DNA of 60,676 nt from JBOGUF01 sp050696075 (GTDB taxonomy: Bacteria > Chloroflexota > Chloroflexia > Thermomicrobiales > UBA6265), in NCBI GenBank assembly GCA_050696075.1, contig JBOGUF010000076.1:1-60676 (forward strand). Direction: 5' to 3'. Below the pieces are notes generated by a model that did not search any database, had not been told where the DNA came from, and was given only the letters and a program-made list of their open reading frames with translations. Both the position numbers and the translations under genes were made by a program. This document shows, piece by piece, positions 15,943-23,652 of the stretch; the stretch's first letter is position 1, and the number at the start of each line of letters is the position of its first letter.

Positions 15943-16323
15943 TTACGCCGCCGTGGGTGGTACGGACTGCCCCAGCGTCTGCATCAGCCGGTTCGCCCAG
16001 GCGAACATCGCGGCGGCGTGGGTTGCGTCGAGGATCTCCAGATCGGACAGCCCGGCTTGCCGGAGCGGCGCTAAATCGGCCGCGCCGAGCCCGGCTGGGT
16101 CGCGCGTCACTTGTACCGCATAATCGACGACGGCGCGCTCGCGCGCGTCGAGCGGCGTGCCGATCCCGTCGTCGAGCAGCCGCTGGATCGTTTTGGCATC
16201 CTTGGTCAGCCGCGCGACGAGCCGTGCGTGTACCGACGCGCAAAAGATACAGCCGTTGACCCGCGAGGTGGTGACGGCCGCGAGCTCGCGGTCGGACCAG
16301 CGCACGCCGCCGGAACCATACAT
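15943..16323 (-). CDS. Carboxymuconolactone decarboxylase / alkylhydroperoxidase-domain protein, 5' end disrupted
   Basis: The CxxC-H site of the AhpD-like fold is clear in VNGCIFCASVHARL. It resembles the peroxidase-related proteins found in sulfur-scavenging clusters. The same frame stays open to about 16503 with family-like sequence (DEVAPNPRGGPAYFALLAHD, SWERTAHFNAIM) but offers no ATG, GTG or TTG there. Just upstream another frame reads DAINLLAGIEVDSPLGQPRA, which looks like the true N-terminus. A one- or two-base frameshift near 16480-16505 would join them. ATG 16323 is only the first usable start. Confidence 0.75.
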   Translation of the reverse strand: MYGSGGVRWSDRELAAVTTSRVNGCIFCASVHARLVARLTKDAKTIQRLLDDGIGTPLDARERAVVDYAVQVTRDPAGLGAADLAPLRQAGLSDLEILDATHAAAMFAWANRLMQTLGQSVPPTAA

Positions 16324-16551
16324 GATCGCGTTGAAGTGCGCGGTCCGCTCCCACGAGACGGGCGGGTCGTGGGCCAGGAGCGCGAAGTAGGCGGGTCCTC
16401 CTCGTGGATTCGGCGCGACCTCGTCGACGACGGCGATCTGGTCCGGACTCGCCTCGACGTCGTCCGCCGTCAGCGCCGCGCCCGCGGTTGCCCGAGCGGC
16501 GAATCAACCTCAATACCCGCGAGTAGGTTGATCGCGTCGTGGACGTCGACG

Positions 16552-17769
16552 TCAATGTTGAAGGCCGAGGGCCGTCTTGCCGATCAGCGTCAGCGCCATG
16601 TCGTCCATCGGCGGGTTGCCGAGGCCGGCGCGGACGTCGCGGAAGTAGCGCTCTAGCGGATACCGGCGGGCGAGGCCGGTCGAACCGACGACCCGCAATG
16701 CCTGGTCGGTGATCTGGATCGCGTTGTTGGTCACGGTGTACTTCGCCGCCGCGAACTGCCAGCCGATCGCTTCCCGATGCTCCGGGTGCTCCTGATACGT
16801 CTCGATCGTGCCGTAGAGGACCGACCGTGCTTGCAGCAGCAGCAACTCGATCTGGGCGATCCGGTGCTGCACCGTCTGCAACTCGGCGATCGACCCATTG
16901 AGACCGCTCGGGCGCCGCTCGCGCGCGTATTGGACAGCGAAATCGCGCGCGGCAGTGGCGATGCCGAGATAGACCGCGCTGCCCAGCAGGCCCCACTGAC
17001 TGACCTTGCTCACCGGCGCCGATTGGTCGGACGGGAGACGAAAGTCGTCCGGCACGAAGACGTCCTCGTAGACGACGTCGTGGCTGCCGGTCGCCCGCAT
17101 GCTGAGGTTGTCCCACGTCTCCTCGATGCGGACGCCCGGCGTCGCCATCGGCACCAGGAAGTTGCCGCGCGCCGTCGAACCGTCCGCCTCCTCGACGGTG
17201 AGGAGCACGATCGTGTAGCGGAGCGCCGGGGCGAGCGTCGTCCAACATTTGCGGCCGTTGATCCGCCAGCCGCCCGGCACGCGGACCGCCCTCGTGGCGT
17301 ACATGCCGCCCCGGCTGGGGCTCCCCAGCTCCGGCTCGCTCGCCGCCGAGTTGATCAGCGCGCCCTCCTCGACCACTTCGCGGAAGAAGCGCTCCAGCAG
17401 GGGCGCCGGCCAGGCGCGCGACGCGCCCAACCCGGCGACGATCCCCAGGTGCATCGTCGCCGCCAGCGCCACCGAGCCGTTGCCGCGGGCCAGCCGCTCC
17501 TGGGCCAGCATCAGCTCCAGCGGCGTCGCTCCGCGACCGCCGAACTCCTCGGGCACGGTCAGCGCCAGGTAGGCCGATTCCCGCAGCGCGGCGAAGGTGT
17601 CATGCGGGAAGGAGTTGGCCCGGTCGTGCGCGTCCGCCTGCACCGCGGCCACCTCTGCCAGGCCGTCGGCGAGCTCGATGAACTCCGCCTGGCGCGGCGT
17701 CTTCGGGTAGGGTGGGGCCGGCGCGCCCGTGGTCAGGGCGCGCCCGTTCAGGGTCGCTGTCGTTGTCAC
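16552..17769 (-). CDS. Acyl-CoA dehydrogenase family flavoenzyme (SfnB-like)
   Basis: A 405-aa acyl-CoA-dehydrogenase-fold protein. The regions visible are LTVPEEFGGRGATPLE, INSAASEPELGSPSRGG, FLVPMATPGVRIEETWDNLSMR (shown in part) and a C-terminal helical domain with ITDQALRVVGSTGL. Members of this branch (SfnB, DszC-like) use reduced flavin for organosulfur oxidation and not beta-oxidation. The SAM riboswitch and flavin reductase support that reading. The start is GTG 17769 with GGAGG 6 nt upstream. It is the first gene after the riboswitch. Confidence 0.85.
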   Translation of the reverse strand: MTTTATLNGRALTTGAPAPPYPKTPRQAEFIELADGLAEVAAVQADAHDRANSFPHDTFAALRESAYLALTVPEEFGGRGATPLELMLAQERLARGNGSVALAATMHLGIVAGLGASRAWPAPLLERFFREVVEEGALINSAASEPELGSPSRGGMYATRAVRVPGGWRINGRKCWTTLAPALRYTIVLLTVEEADGSTARGNFLVPMATPGVRIEETWDNLSMRATGSHDVVYEDVFVPDDFRLPSDQSAPVSKVSQWGLLGSAVYLGIATAARDFAVQYARERRPSGLNGSIAELQTVQHRIAQIELLLLQARSVLYGTIETYQEHPEHREAIGWQFAAAKYTVTNNAIQITDQALRVVGSTGLARRYPLERYFRDVRAGLGNPPMDDMALTLIGKTALGLQH

Positions 17770-17833
17770 GATTCCTCCACTGCACCTGGTTGAAGAGGTC
17801 CTTGGCTACGTAAGAAGGAGATCAGCCAACAAA

Positions 17834-17857
17834 CCCCTCATCTTGAAGAGATGGGGG
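17834..17857 (-). terminator. Riboswitch-controlled terminator
   Basis: On the minus strand CCCCCATCT and AGATGAGGGG form a stem (with one bulged base) followed by TTTGTTGG. The 3' arm repeats the riboswitch P1 3' arm (AGATGAGGG), so the 5' arm can pair with either. This gives mutually exclusive terminator and antiterminator forms. Confidence 0.75.
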
Positions 17858-17893
17858 AGGGCACGCGCCGGTCGGCGCCGTGGGAGTCTCGCA

Positions 17894-18000
17894 CCCTCAT
17901 CTGTCAGCTCGATCACTGACGGACTTAGCACCTTCCCGGCGACGCTGCCGGGGGTTGCTGGGGCTTCATCGGGCCGATCCCTCCGCCCCTCTCGATGAGG
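17894..18000 (-). promoter_or_regulatory. SAM-I (S-box) riboswitch
   Basis: The minus strand carries every S-box landmark in order: P1 5' arm CCTCATC, GAGAGGGGCGGAGGGAT, GGCCCGATGAAGCC, GCAACC, a GC-rich P3 stem, AAGGTGCTAAGTCC, the P4 stem with GTCAG/CTGAC, and the P1 3' arm AGATGAGG. It lies between the GntR gene and the acyl-CoA-dehydrogenase-like gene, with a promoter just upstream and a terminator just downstream. High S-adenosylmethionine should stop transcription of the operon, so the genes should be on when methionine and sulfur are short. Confidence 0.95.
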
Positions 18001-18027
18001 TTCCGCGCTCTTGACTTGTTGCAGGGC

Positions 18028-18059
18028 ATGCTAATGAACTTGATCAAGATTGTCAACAA
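18028..18059 (-). promoter_or_regulatory. Promoter with GntR-type operator
   Basis: On the minus strand TTGACA (18051-18056), a 17-bp spacer and TAGCAT (18028-18033) form a sigma-70-type promoter. TTGTCAACAA (18050-18059) overlaps the -35 and fits the TNGTNNACNA pattern of FCD-type GntR operators. The spacer contains the palindrome CTTGATCAAG (18039-18048). The transcript would start about 20 bp before the riboswitch. Confidence 0.75.
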
Positions 18060-18060
18060 C

Positions 18061-18729
18061 CTAATCAGCAGTGGGTTCTTCGATCTCGTCGTGGACGCGG
18101 CGGAGGACGTCGACCGTCCACTGGATGTGCGATCGCAGGTGCGCCAGCGCGCCGTCGAGGTCGCCGGCAGCGACCAGATCGAAGAGACGGGTGTGCTCGG
18201 CGGCGAGCGCGTCGGCGCCCATGTGGTCGGTGGCCAGGCGGCGGTAGCGTTCGCAGTGGTCCCAGAGAATGCCGACCAGGCGGACGAGCCAGCGCGACCC
18301 GGCCGGCTCGTAGAGTGCGAAGTGCAAGGCGCGGTGGGCCTCATGCGCGGCCTGATCGCCGCGGCGCAACGCATCCTCCATGCGGGCGTTGAGGTGGCGG
18401 GCGGTCTCAAGGGTCGCCGCGTCGATCTTAGGAAAGGCGAGGCGCAGCGCTTCGGCCTCGATCAGCATCCGCATCCCGTAGACGTCGTGCAGGTCGGCCG
18501 CGGAGAGGGGCGCGACCCGCGCGCCCTTGTTCGGGATGATCTCCACGAACTCCTCGGCTTCGAGCCGGCGCAACGCTTCCCGCACGGGGATCATGCTGAC
18601 GCCGTAGGCGAGGGCGAGTTCTTGCAGCCGCAGCGGCGCGCCGGGTTGGTACTCGCCGCGCGTGATCGCCTCGCGCAGGCGCTGATAAACCTGCGTCACC
18701 GAACTGGTCGCGTCGGCGGCCTTGGCCAC
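18061..18729 (-). CDS. GntR-family transcriptional regulator (FCD/FadR subfamily)
   Basis: A 222-aa regulator. The N-terminal winged helix reads VYQRLREAITRGEYQPG, LALAYGVSMIPVREALRRLE and IPNKGARVAPL. The all-helical FCD domain has conserved His/Asp metal-type residues (HRALHFALYEPAG, and the HTRLFDLV helix). It is directly upstream of the SAM-riboswitch promoter, whose -35 overlaps an FCD-type operator, so it probably controls that operon in response to a small carboxylate or sulfur compound. Confidence 0.9.
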   Translation of the reverse strand: MAKAADATSSVTQVYQRLREAITRGEYQPGAPLRLQELALAYGVSMIPVREALRRLEAEEFVEIIPNKGARVAPLSAADLHDVYGMRMLIEAEALRLAFPKIDAATLETARHLNARMEDALRRGDQAAHEAHRALHFALYEPAGSRWLVRLVGILWDHCERYRRLATDHMGADALAAEHTRLFDLVAAGDLDGALAHLRSHIQWTVDVLRRVHDEIEEPTAD

Positions 18730-18905
18730 GGCGTCCTACCCTTCTTGGCGGCCTGGTGGCACGACGACGCGCCGTTCTTGGCCGGGTGCATTCTCGGTGG
18801 ATATTATCAAAAATGCTCAACAGCGCGGGTGGATGCGTATCGTGCGGTTCTCCCTACAATACCGGGAGCGCGGGGAATAGGGCGGCGCCGTGGGGAATGG
18901 CGGGG

Positions 18906-19246
18906 ATGTTCACCAATTCGGCAGAGATCTACGACGCCATCTACGAAGCGAGCGTCGACTTTGCCGCCGCGTCCACGCGAATCGACGCGCTTATCCAGCA
19001 GCGTAAGCGAACGCCGGGCGCGTCCCTGTTGGACGTGGGATGCGGAACTGGCGCGTTCCTTACGCACCTGCATCGACAGTATGCGGTTGAGGGTCTCGAA
19101 TTGGATGCCGGCATGCTGGCCGTCGCGCGCTGGACGCTTTCCAGATTGCCGGACTCGAAATGGTCGATGAGCCGCCGGGTTTCCTGTCCGGCCGAGGACT
19201 CTATGTCGCCGTGGCACCGGTGGCGTCGGGCACCGGGCATGCATAG
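18906..19246 (+). pseudogene. SAM-dependent methyltransferase with internal deletion
   Basis: From ATG 18906 the N-terminus reads MFTNSAEIYDAIYEA and has motif I in SLLDVGCGTGAFLTHL, then GLELDAGMLAVAR. At about 19130 the frame changes to the family C-terminus: IAGLEMVDEPPGFLSGRGL then YVAVAP with a stop at 19246. Roughly 120 central residues, including motifs II-III, are missing. Such an internal deletion with frameshift makes a functional enzyme very unlikely. Confidence 0.75.
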
Positions 19247-19374
19247 GTGCGTCGGAGAATCTCGGGGATCGCGCACATCGGTCGTGACGCACGGAGAAGG
19301 CGAAGCAGGTACAGGGCGCGACATCGGGATCAGGGCTCGCCGCGCTCGCCAAGTGGATCGGCGATCGAGCCGAC

Positions 19375-19818
19375 TCACCTTGCGGCGTCCTGTTCCTGCT
19401 CCAGCAGCGTGAGGAACGCCCTCGGACTGACGTTGGTCACGCCCTGGTAATGCTTGAGTTCTTGGAGCTTGTGGTTGCCGGTCACGAGCACGTCGGCTTG
19501 CGCCGACACGGCGGCGGCAAGGACCAGGTCGTCCTCGGGATGGGCGGCGACGCCGGAGACGAGGACGGTGATCTCCACGCGCCTTGCTTGCTGCTTGAGC
19601 GCCGTCATCGTCAGATCGTAGACACGGTGACTGACCCGCGCCACAAAGTATGCATTGTCTAGTGCTCGCGCGACCTCCGCAATGAGGAGGTCAGAGGTGA
19701 TGAGTTCGAACGAGCGCCCAAACCAGGAGCGGAGAATGGCCCCCGGCGTACTCTGGTCGTTGTCGAACCCGAGCATACCGGAGGCGTACACATTGGCATC
19801 GAGGAAAGCGCGGATCAT
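19375..19818 (-). CDS. PIN-domain toxin (VapC-like RNase)
   Basis: A 147-aa PIN domain with all acidic positions: Asp7 in AFLDANVYAS, Glu in LLIAEVARAL, the Asp pair in HPEDDLVLAAA, and the final DVLVTGNH segment. It fits the putative-toxin PIN subfamily (COG1569-type). Its ATG overlaps the antitoxin stop (ATGA), so it is co-translated with a Phd/YefM-type antitoxin. It is expected to cut RNA when freed of the antitoxin. Confidence 0.88.
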   Translation of the reverse strand: MIRAFLDANVYASGMLGFDNDQSTPGAILRSWFGRSFELITSDLLIAEVARALDNAYFVARVSHRVYDLTMTALKQQARRVEITVLVSGVAAHPEDDLVLAAAVSAQADVLVTGNHKLQELKHYQGVTNVSPRAFLTLLEQEQDAAR

Positions 19819-20141
19819 CGCTGGACCGCGGCCTCGCGCTCGGCGCGCAATTCGGCTCGTGCTTCTGCCAAGGCGCGTGCGACCTGTTCTTCAAGTTCCT
19901 CGATGGGGACGTCGGCAAAGGCCCGACTGAATTCGCGCATCGCCTCGAACTGCTCTTCCCGCCGCGCCTCCATCGCGTCGAGCCGCTGCAGGTCGTCGGC
20001 TGGGACGATGGCGACGGCGGGCACACCGCTTTTCTCGATCAGCACGCGCATCTCCCGGCGCGCGACCCGGTTGACGAGTTGGCTAAGATTCTGCCGGGCG
20101 TCGGTGAATTTCAACGTTTCGGTGGGCGTCTGTTGCGCCAT
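19815..20141 (-). CDS. Phd/YefM-type antitoxin
   Basis: A 108-aa antitoxin. The N-terminal Phd fold reads KFTDARQNLSQLVNRVARRE and VLIEKSGVPAVAIVPADDL. The C-terminal half is a long acidic helix (IEELEEQVARALAEARAEL) for toxin binding. AAAGGAG precedes ATG 20141. An in-frame longer start has no support. The stop overlaps the PIN toxin start by 4 bp. Confidence 0.88.
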   Translation of the reverse strand: MAQQTPTETLKFTDARQNLSQLVNRVARREMRVLIEKSGVPAVAIVPADDLQRLDAMEARREEQFEAMREFSRAFADVPIEELEEQVARALAEARAELRAEREAAVQR

Positions 20142-20242
20142 GACGGACTCCTTTGGTGTCCTGCTGGGGCGTGCAGGTGCAGTTCGGTACACTTCTGCAC
20201 AGCATACCACCTGGGGCATCCGCCGCTGGATATCTCTCCAGC

Positions 20243-20309
20243 TATACCGAGCTTGCGAGGAAGCCCTCCCGCACGAAATGCGAAAGCGATTCCTCACAAG
20301 CTCGGTATA
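20243..20309. repeat. 20-bp inverted repeat with 27-nt loop
   Basis: TATACCGAGCTTGCGAGGAA (20243-20262) and its complement (20290-20309) match at 19 of 20 positions. It sits just downstream of the secreted protein gene that ends at 20321, and upstream of the antitoxin promoter region. It may act as a terminator without a U-run or be a small mobile hairpin. Confidence 0.6.
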
Positions 20310-20320
20310 ACGGTTACGCG

Positions 20321-21265
20321 CTAGGCGTTGACCGTGAAGACCTCGACCATGCCCATCATCACGTGCGGCAAGTCGGTCCCGGCGGCCGGCATGAAGCAAA
20401 TGGCGGCGTAGGTGCCGGGCGCCAGGTCGACTTCGATCCAGTTCGCCCGACCGTTCGAGAGGACGAGCGTCTCGGCGACGTCGACGACGTCCTCGAAGGC
20501 GAGGGCGGGCGCGGCGCCTGCCTCCGGGCTAGCCGGCGGGCCGAAAAAGGAGCCGGCCAGTTCGACGACTTGTTCCTTGGTCGTCCCCTCGGGAACCTGG
20601 CTCAGAATCAGGTGGTGCGGCTGAAAGCCGGTATTGACGACCTTCCAGACTTGCGGCCCCGCCGCGATCGAGTCCGGCAGGACAAAGGTCATCTCGGTGA
20701 GGCCGATCTCGATCGCGCCCGGTACCTCCTCGACGGCCGGCATCTCGCCGGTGACGGCGATCGTCTTCGGGATGTTGTTATCCTCACCGCCTTCCCCCTC
20801 TTCGCTATAGGTGAAGAGGTTAACGACCCACTCGCCGGGGGTGAGGTCAAGGACGACGTCGCCGCTCTGGCCGGGCGCGCTCACCGGGCCGCCGTTGAAG
20901 ACCATCGCGTAGAAGAAATCCGGGACCGAGAAGTCCTCGCCGTCTTGGTTGAAGATGGCGAGCAGGTCATCGATGGTGACGCCCTCAGGCAGTTGGTAGA
21001 ACTCAATGTCGGCCGAGAGGACGCTTTCGTTCTGGATTACGACCCGGTAGCGGCCGGCGGCGATCTCGGCCGGGATATCGAAGTCCGTGCCGTCGGTGGT
21101 CACCGTCAACTCCGGATAGCCGAGGCCGGCCAGGAGCGAGTCCGAACTGGTGGGAGTTGCCTCTTGAGCGGCGACCGGTAATACGGACAGCACGAGTGCG
21201 AACAGCACGGCGACGGTGGTTAGCGCGCGGGCAGCGCGCCGCGAAATGTTGTGCGGACGGCTCAT
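20321..21265 (-). CDS. Secreted cupredoxin-like two-domain protein
   Basis: About 314 aa with a signal peptide (RRAARALTTVAVLFALVLSV up to an AAQ site). Two similar halves follow: AGRYRVVIQNESVLSADIEF in the first, and QVWKVVNTGFQPHHLILSQV then GTYAAICFMP in the second. The end AICFMPAAGTDLPHVMMGM has a Cys-x-His-x-Met order like type I copper sites, but the binding is unproved. I chose ATG 21265 because AAAGGAG lies 8 nt upstream. It is unlinked to other genes. Confidence 0.75.
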   Translation of the reverse strand: MSRPHNISRRAARALTTVAVLFALVLSVLPVAAQEATPTSSDSLLAGLGYPELTVTTDGTDFDIPAEIAAGRYRVVIQNESVLSADIEFYQLPEGVTIDDLLAIFNQDGEDFSVPDFFYAMVFNGGPVSAPGQSGDVVLDLTPGEWVVNLFTYSEEGEGGEDNNIPKTIAVTGEMPAVEEVPGAIEIGLTEMTFVLPDSIAAGPQVWKVVNTGFQPHHLILSQVPEGTTKEQVVELAGSFFGPPASPEAGAAPALAFEDVVDVAETLVLSNGRANWIEVDLAPGTYAAICFMPAAGTDLPHVMMGMVEVFTVNA

Positions 21266-21370
21266 GCGATGGCTCCTTTTCTTCACAATCAGAATGAACG
21301 TCGAACACGGTCTTCAGCATGTCGTGAGTCGAGAGATTCGTCGTGTCCGCGATCCCGCGTCATTGATTCA

Positions 21371-21589
21371 TCAGTGCATCCTCCCCAGTTTCATCGTCCA
21401 CCCCGCCAAGTTCCTAGGTACGCGAGGACACGGTATCGACCGCACCCTCCGAAAGCCTTTCAGGCGGGGACGCATCAGCCGGTGGCCGATGTTTCGTCTT
21501 ATCTCGTCCGGGTCGCTGCTCTTTACCCGCCGCCGAGTTGTGCCCGTGGCCAGCGCGCGGGTAAGTCGATCGAACTGCTGACCATCCAT
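21371..21589 (-). pseudogene. Truncated ORF with Thermomicrobia-type N-terminus
   Basis: Starts MDGQQFDRLTRALATGTTRRR after a GGAG site. This start is shared by many secreted Chloroflexota proteins, in which the double Arg opens a Tat-like signal. Here no hydrophobic segment follows and the rest is Arg/Pro-rich and out of pattern, so the gene is probably cut short. Confidence 0.5.
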
Positions 21590-21763
21590 TGACGTTTCTC
21601 CTTCGAGTCGCGAGTCGTGCGGGCCATCGATGTGCCGGTGCGTGCGGCCCCACATCGACAGCCTAGCGACGGGAGGTTCCAAAAAGGTTCCACGCCCGCT
21701 CCCTCGGTCATGCCGCGCCCGCCCACCACGTCATGGCGGGCCTGTCGAGGCATCTGGCTCTGC

Positions 21764-21779
21764 TGAGAGACGTCTCTCA
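21764..21779. promoter_or_regulatory. 16-bp perfect palindrome
   Basis: TGAGAGACGTCTCTCA is fully symmetric. It may be an operator or part of a REP-like hairpin. No adjacent intact gene decides between these. Confidence 0.3.
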
Positions 21780-21934
21780 AGACGGGCGGAATCCGCGACG
21801 AACTCCAAAGCTCAGAATGGCGATGGCGAGCAGGGCCAGCCTTCGTAGTCCAACGCGAACAGGTCGATGGCCAACCAGACGAGCAGCGGGGGCAGCGCGA
21901 CCGCGGCCACGAGCCATGTCGCCGGCGAGCGGTC

Positions 21935-22319
21935 GTGCGTCTCATGTGGGAATGGCCGGCTCGCGAGGCGGCGCGACTCTTCGGGGCCGACGAAGTGTTG
22001 CGCCTCACCGGCGAGGCCCCCTATCCTCTTCCCGCGCGCGATACCTTTGCGTGGGCGATGAACACGAGTCGCGCGGCCCTGAGGCGGAGTGGCGCACGGC
22101 GTTCGCGGCGGGCGAAGCGTTGCCAGGCGACGTGGCCATGACCGAAGCTGATGCGTTGTTCGATACGGTCAGCACGGAGAAGGAAAGGGAAGACGCATCG
22201 CCGAGGAGCTCTTCATCGGGCGCGGCACCGTGCGCACGACTCCAGCATCCTCGCCAAACTCGAAGCGAAAACCCGCACCGAGGCCGCCGGCGACGCCCGC
22301 CGACGCGGATTGGTGTAAC
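21935..22319 (+). pseudogene. Relic of a LuxR/ATPase regulator C-terminus
   Basis: Successive frames give REAARLFGADEVLRLTGE, then GPEAEWRTAFAAGEALP, then RIAEELFIGRGTVRT and SSILAKLEAKTRTEAAGDA ending at TAA 22319. This is the order at the end of large LuxR-type regulators such as the one at 42.1-44.5 kb (ARLLG, W...GR.L, then the HTH). The HTH itself has lost bases where RTHVSS is expected. At least two frameshifts are needed. Confidence 0.7.
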
Positions 22320-22440
22320 GCCCCAAGCGTGCCGCGGCACGAATCTGCCACGCAACTCTGTCAGTTTTCAGATGCCCGGCTTGCGTCGCGAACGCATCCT
22401 GACAGGCAGGTAATCGTCTGAGCAAGGGGGAGGCAGGACA

Positions 22441-23652
22441 ATGGTGACGACGATCGATGTGGCGGCCGAGCGGCGGGACGCGCTAGCGACCCGCATCTTT
22501 CACGCGACGATCGAGGCAATGGACCTCTTCGCGGTCTACCTCGGCGACCGGCTCGGCTTCTACCGGGCGCTGGCAGCAGGCGGTCCGGCCACGTCCGAGG
22601 AATTGGCGGATCGCACGGGCGCCCACGAGCGGTACGTGCGGGAATGGCTTGAACAGCAGGCGGTGACTGGCATCCTCGACGTCGACGACCAGGCCGCGCC
22701 GGCAACCCGTCGTCGGTTCCGCCTGCCGCGGGAATACGCTGAGGTGCTGGTCGATCCCGACAGCCTGAGCGCGATGGCGCCGGTGGCCCAGATCTTCGTC
22801 GGCTGCGTCAAGCCGCTCGACGCGCTGGTTGCGGCGTACCGCACGGGCGCCGGTGTCCCATACGAGGACTACGGCGTCGATCTCCACGAGGGGCAGGCGG
22901 GCACCACGCGACCCCAGTTCCTCAACCTGCTCGCGCAGGAATGGCTGCCGGCGATGCCCGATGTCCACGCCAGGCTGCGGGCCGATGCACCCGCGCGCGT
23001 TGCCGACATCGGCATGGGCCTAGGATGGTCCAGCATTGCGATCGCGAAGGCGTACCCCAACGCGCGCGTCGATGGGTTCGACCTCGACGAGGCTTCGGTG
23101 CGGGCGGCCCAAGCCAACGCCGAGTCGGCCGGCGTCGCCGAGCGCGTCGCATTCCAGGTCCGCGACGCGGGCGACCCGACGCTGGCCGGGCAATACGACT
23201 TCGCCCTGGCCGTGGAATGCATCCATGACATGCCGAATCCGGTCGCCACGCTCCAGGCGATGCGCCGTCTCGTCGGCGACGGCGGCACGGTGCTGGTCGT
23301 CGACGAGAAGGTAGCGGATGTCTTTACGGCGCCGGGCGACGACGTCGAACGCTACATGTACGGCTTCAGCATCCTCCACTGCCTGCCGGTCGGGATGACC
23401 GAGCAACCCTCGGCGGGCACGGGCACGGTGATGCGGACCTCGACGATGCGCCACTACGCCGAGCAGGCGGGATTCCGTGCGGTCGACGTGTTGCCAATCG
23501 AGCACGACTTCTTCCGGTTCTACCGGCTGACGGCTGACGGCGGAAGGCGGAAGGCGGAAGGCGACAGGCGACAGGTGGCGGGTAGTCCAGCCGATCCCGG
23601 CGGCTACTCGCAGATTGTGCCGGACTGGAACTCGATCGCCCCGACGTCGTAG
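22441..23652 (+). CDS. Class I SAM-dependent methyltransferase with N-terminal winged helix
   Basis: About 403 aa. Residues 45-85 form a winged-helix dimerisation domain (GGPATSEELADRTGAHERYV). Motif I is VADIGMGLGWSS near residues 187-198, followed by VDGFDLDEASV and a post-motif acidic loop. It resembles Rv2258c-like methyltransferases of unknown substrate. After FRFYRL, where relatives should stop, the frame runs through an array of 7-bp repeats and adds about 35 residues, overlapping the convergent beta-helix gene by 49 bp. Confidence 0.85.
   Translation: MVTTIDVAAERRDALATRIFHATIEAMDLFAVYLGDRLGFYRALAAGGPATSEELADRTGAHERYVREWLEQQAVTGILDVDDQAAPATRRRFRLPREYAEVLVDPDSLSAMAPVAQIFVGCVKPLDALVAAYRTGAGVPYEDYGVDLHEGQAGTTRPQFLNLLAQEWLPAMPDVHARLRADAPARVADIGMGLGWSSIAIAKAYPNARVDGFDLDEASVRAAQANAESAGVAERVAFQVRDAGDPTLAGQYDFALAVECIHDMPNPVATLQAMRRLVGDGGTVLVVDEKVADVFTAPGDDVERYMYGFSILHCLPVGMTEQPSAGTGTVMRTSTMRHYAEQAGFRAVDVLPIEHDFFRFYRLTADGGRRKAEGDRRQVAGSPADPGGYSQIVPDWNSIAPTS
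23525..23583. repeat. Degenerate 7-bp tandem repeat at methyltransferase 3' end
   Basis: Units GGCTGAC (2), GGCGGAA (3), GGCGACA (2) follow one another at 7-bp spacing. The array is read in frame as RLTADGGRRKAEGDRRQ and displaces the expected stop codon. Confidence 0.75.

Larger units (their letters stand above)
21266..22440. other. Gene-poor stretch of 1.2 kb rich in relics
   Basis: It contains a truncated ORF (21371-21589), a 16-bp perfect palindrome (21764-21779), the tail of a membrane protein in a minus-strand frame near 21826-21925 (VAAVALPPLLVWLAIDLFAL), and a LuxR-type relic (21935-22319). A short ATGCCTC...CATGAC repeat around 21720-21760 recurs at 44840-44870. Confidence 0.5.

Noticed and set aside
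15923..17248. Minus-strand frame of 441 codons overlapping the acyl-CoA-dehydrogenase-like and CMD genes
   Set aside because: It is a shifted reading of two real genes, rich in Arg/Gly, and gives no family match.
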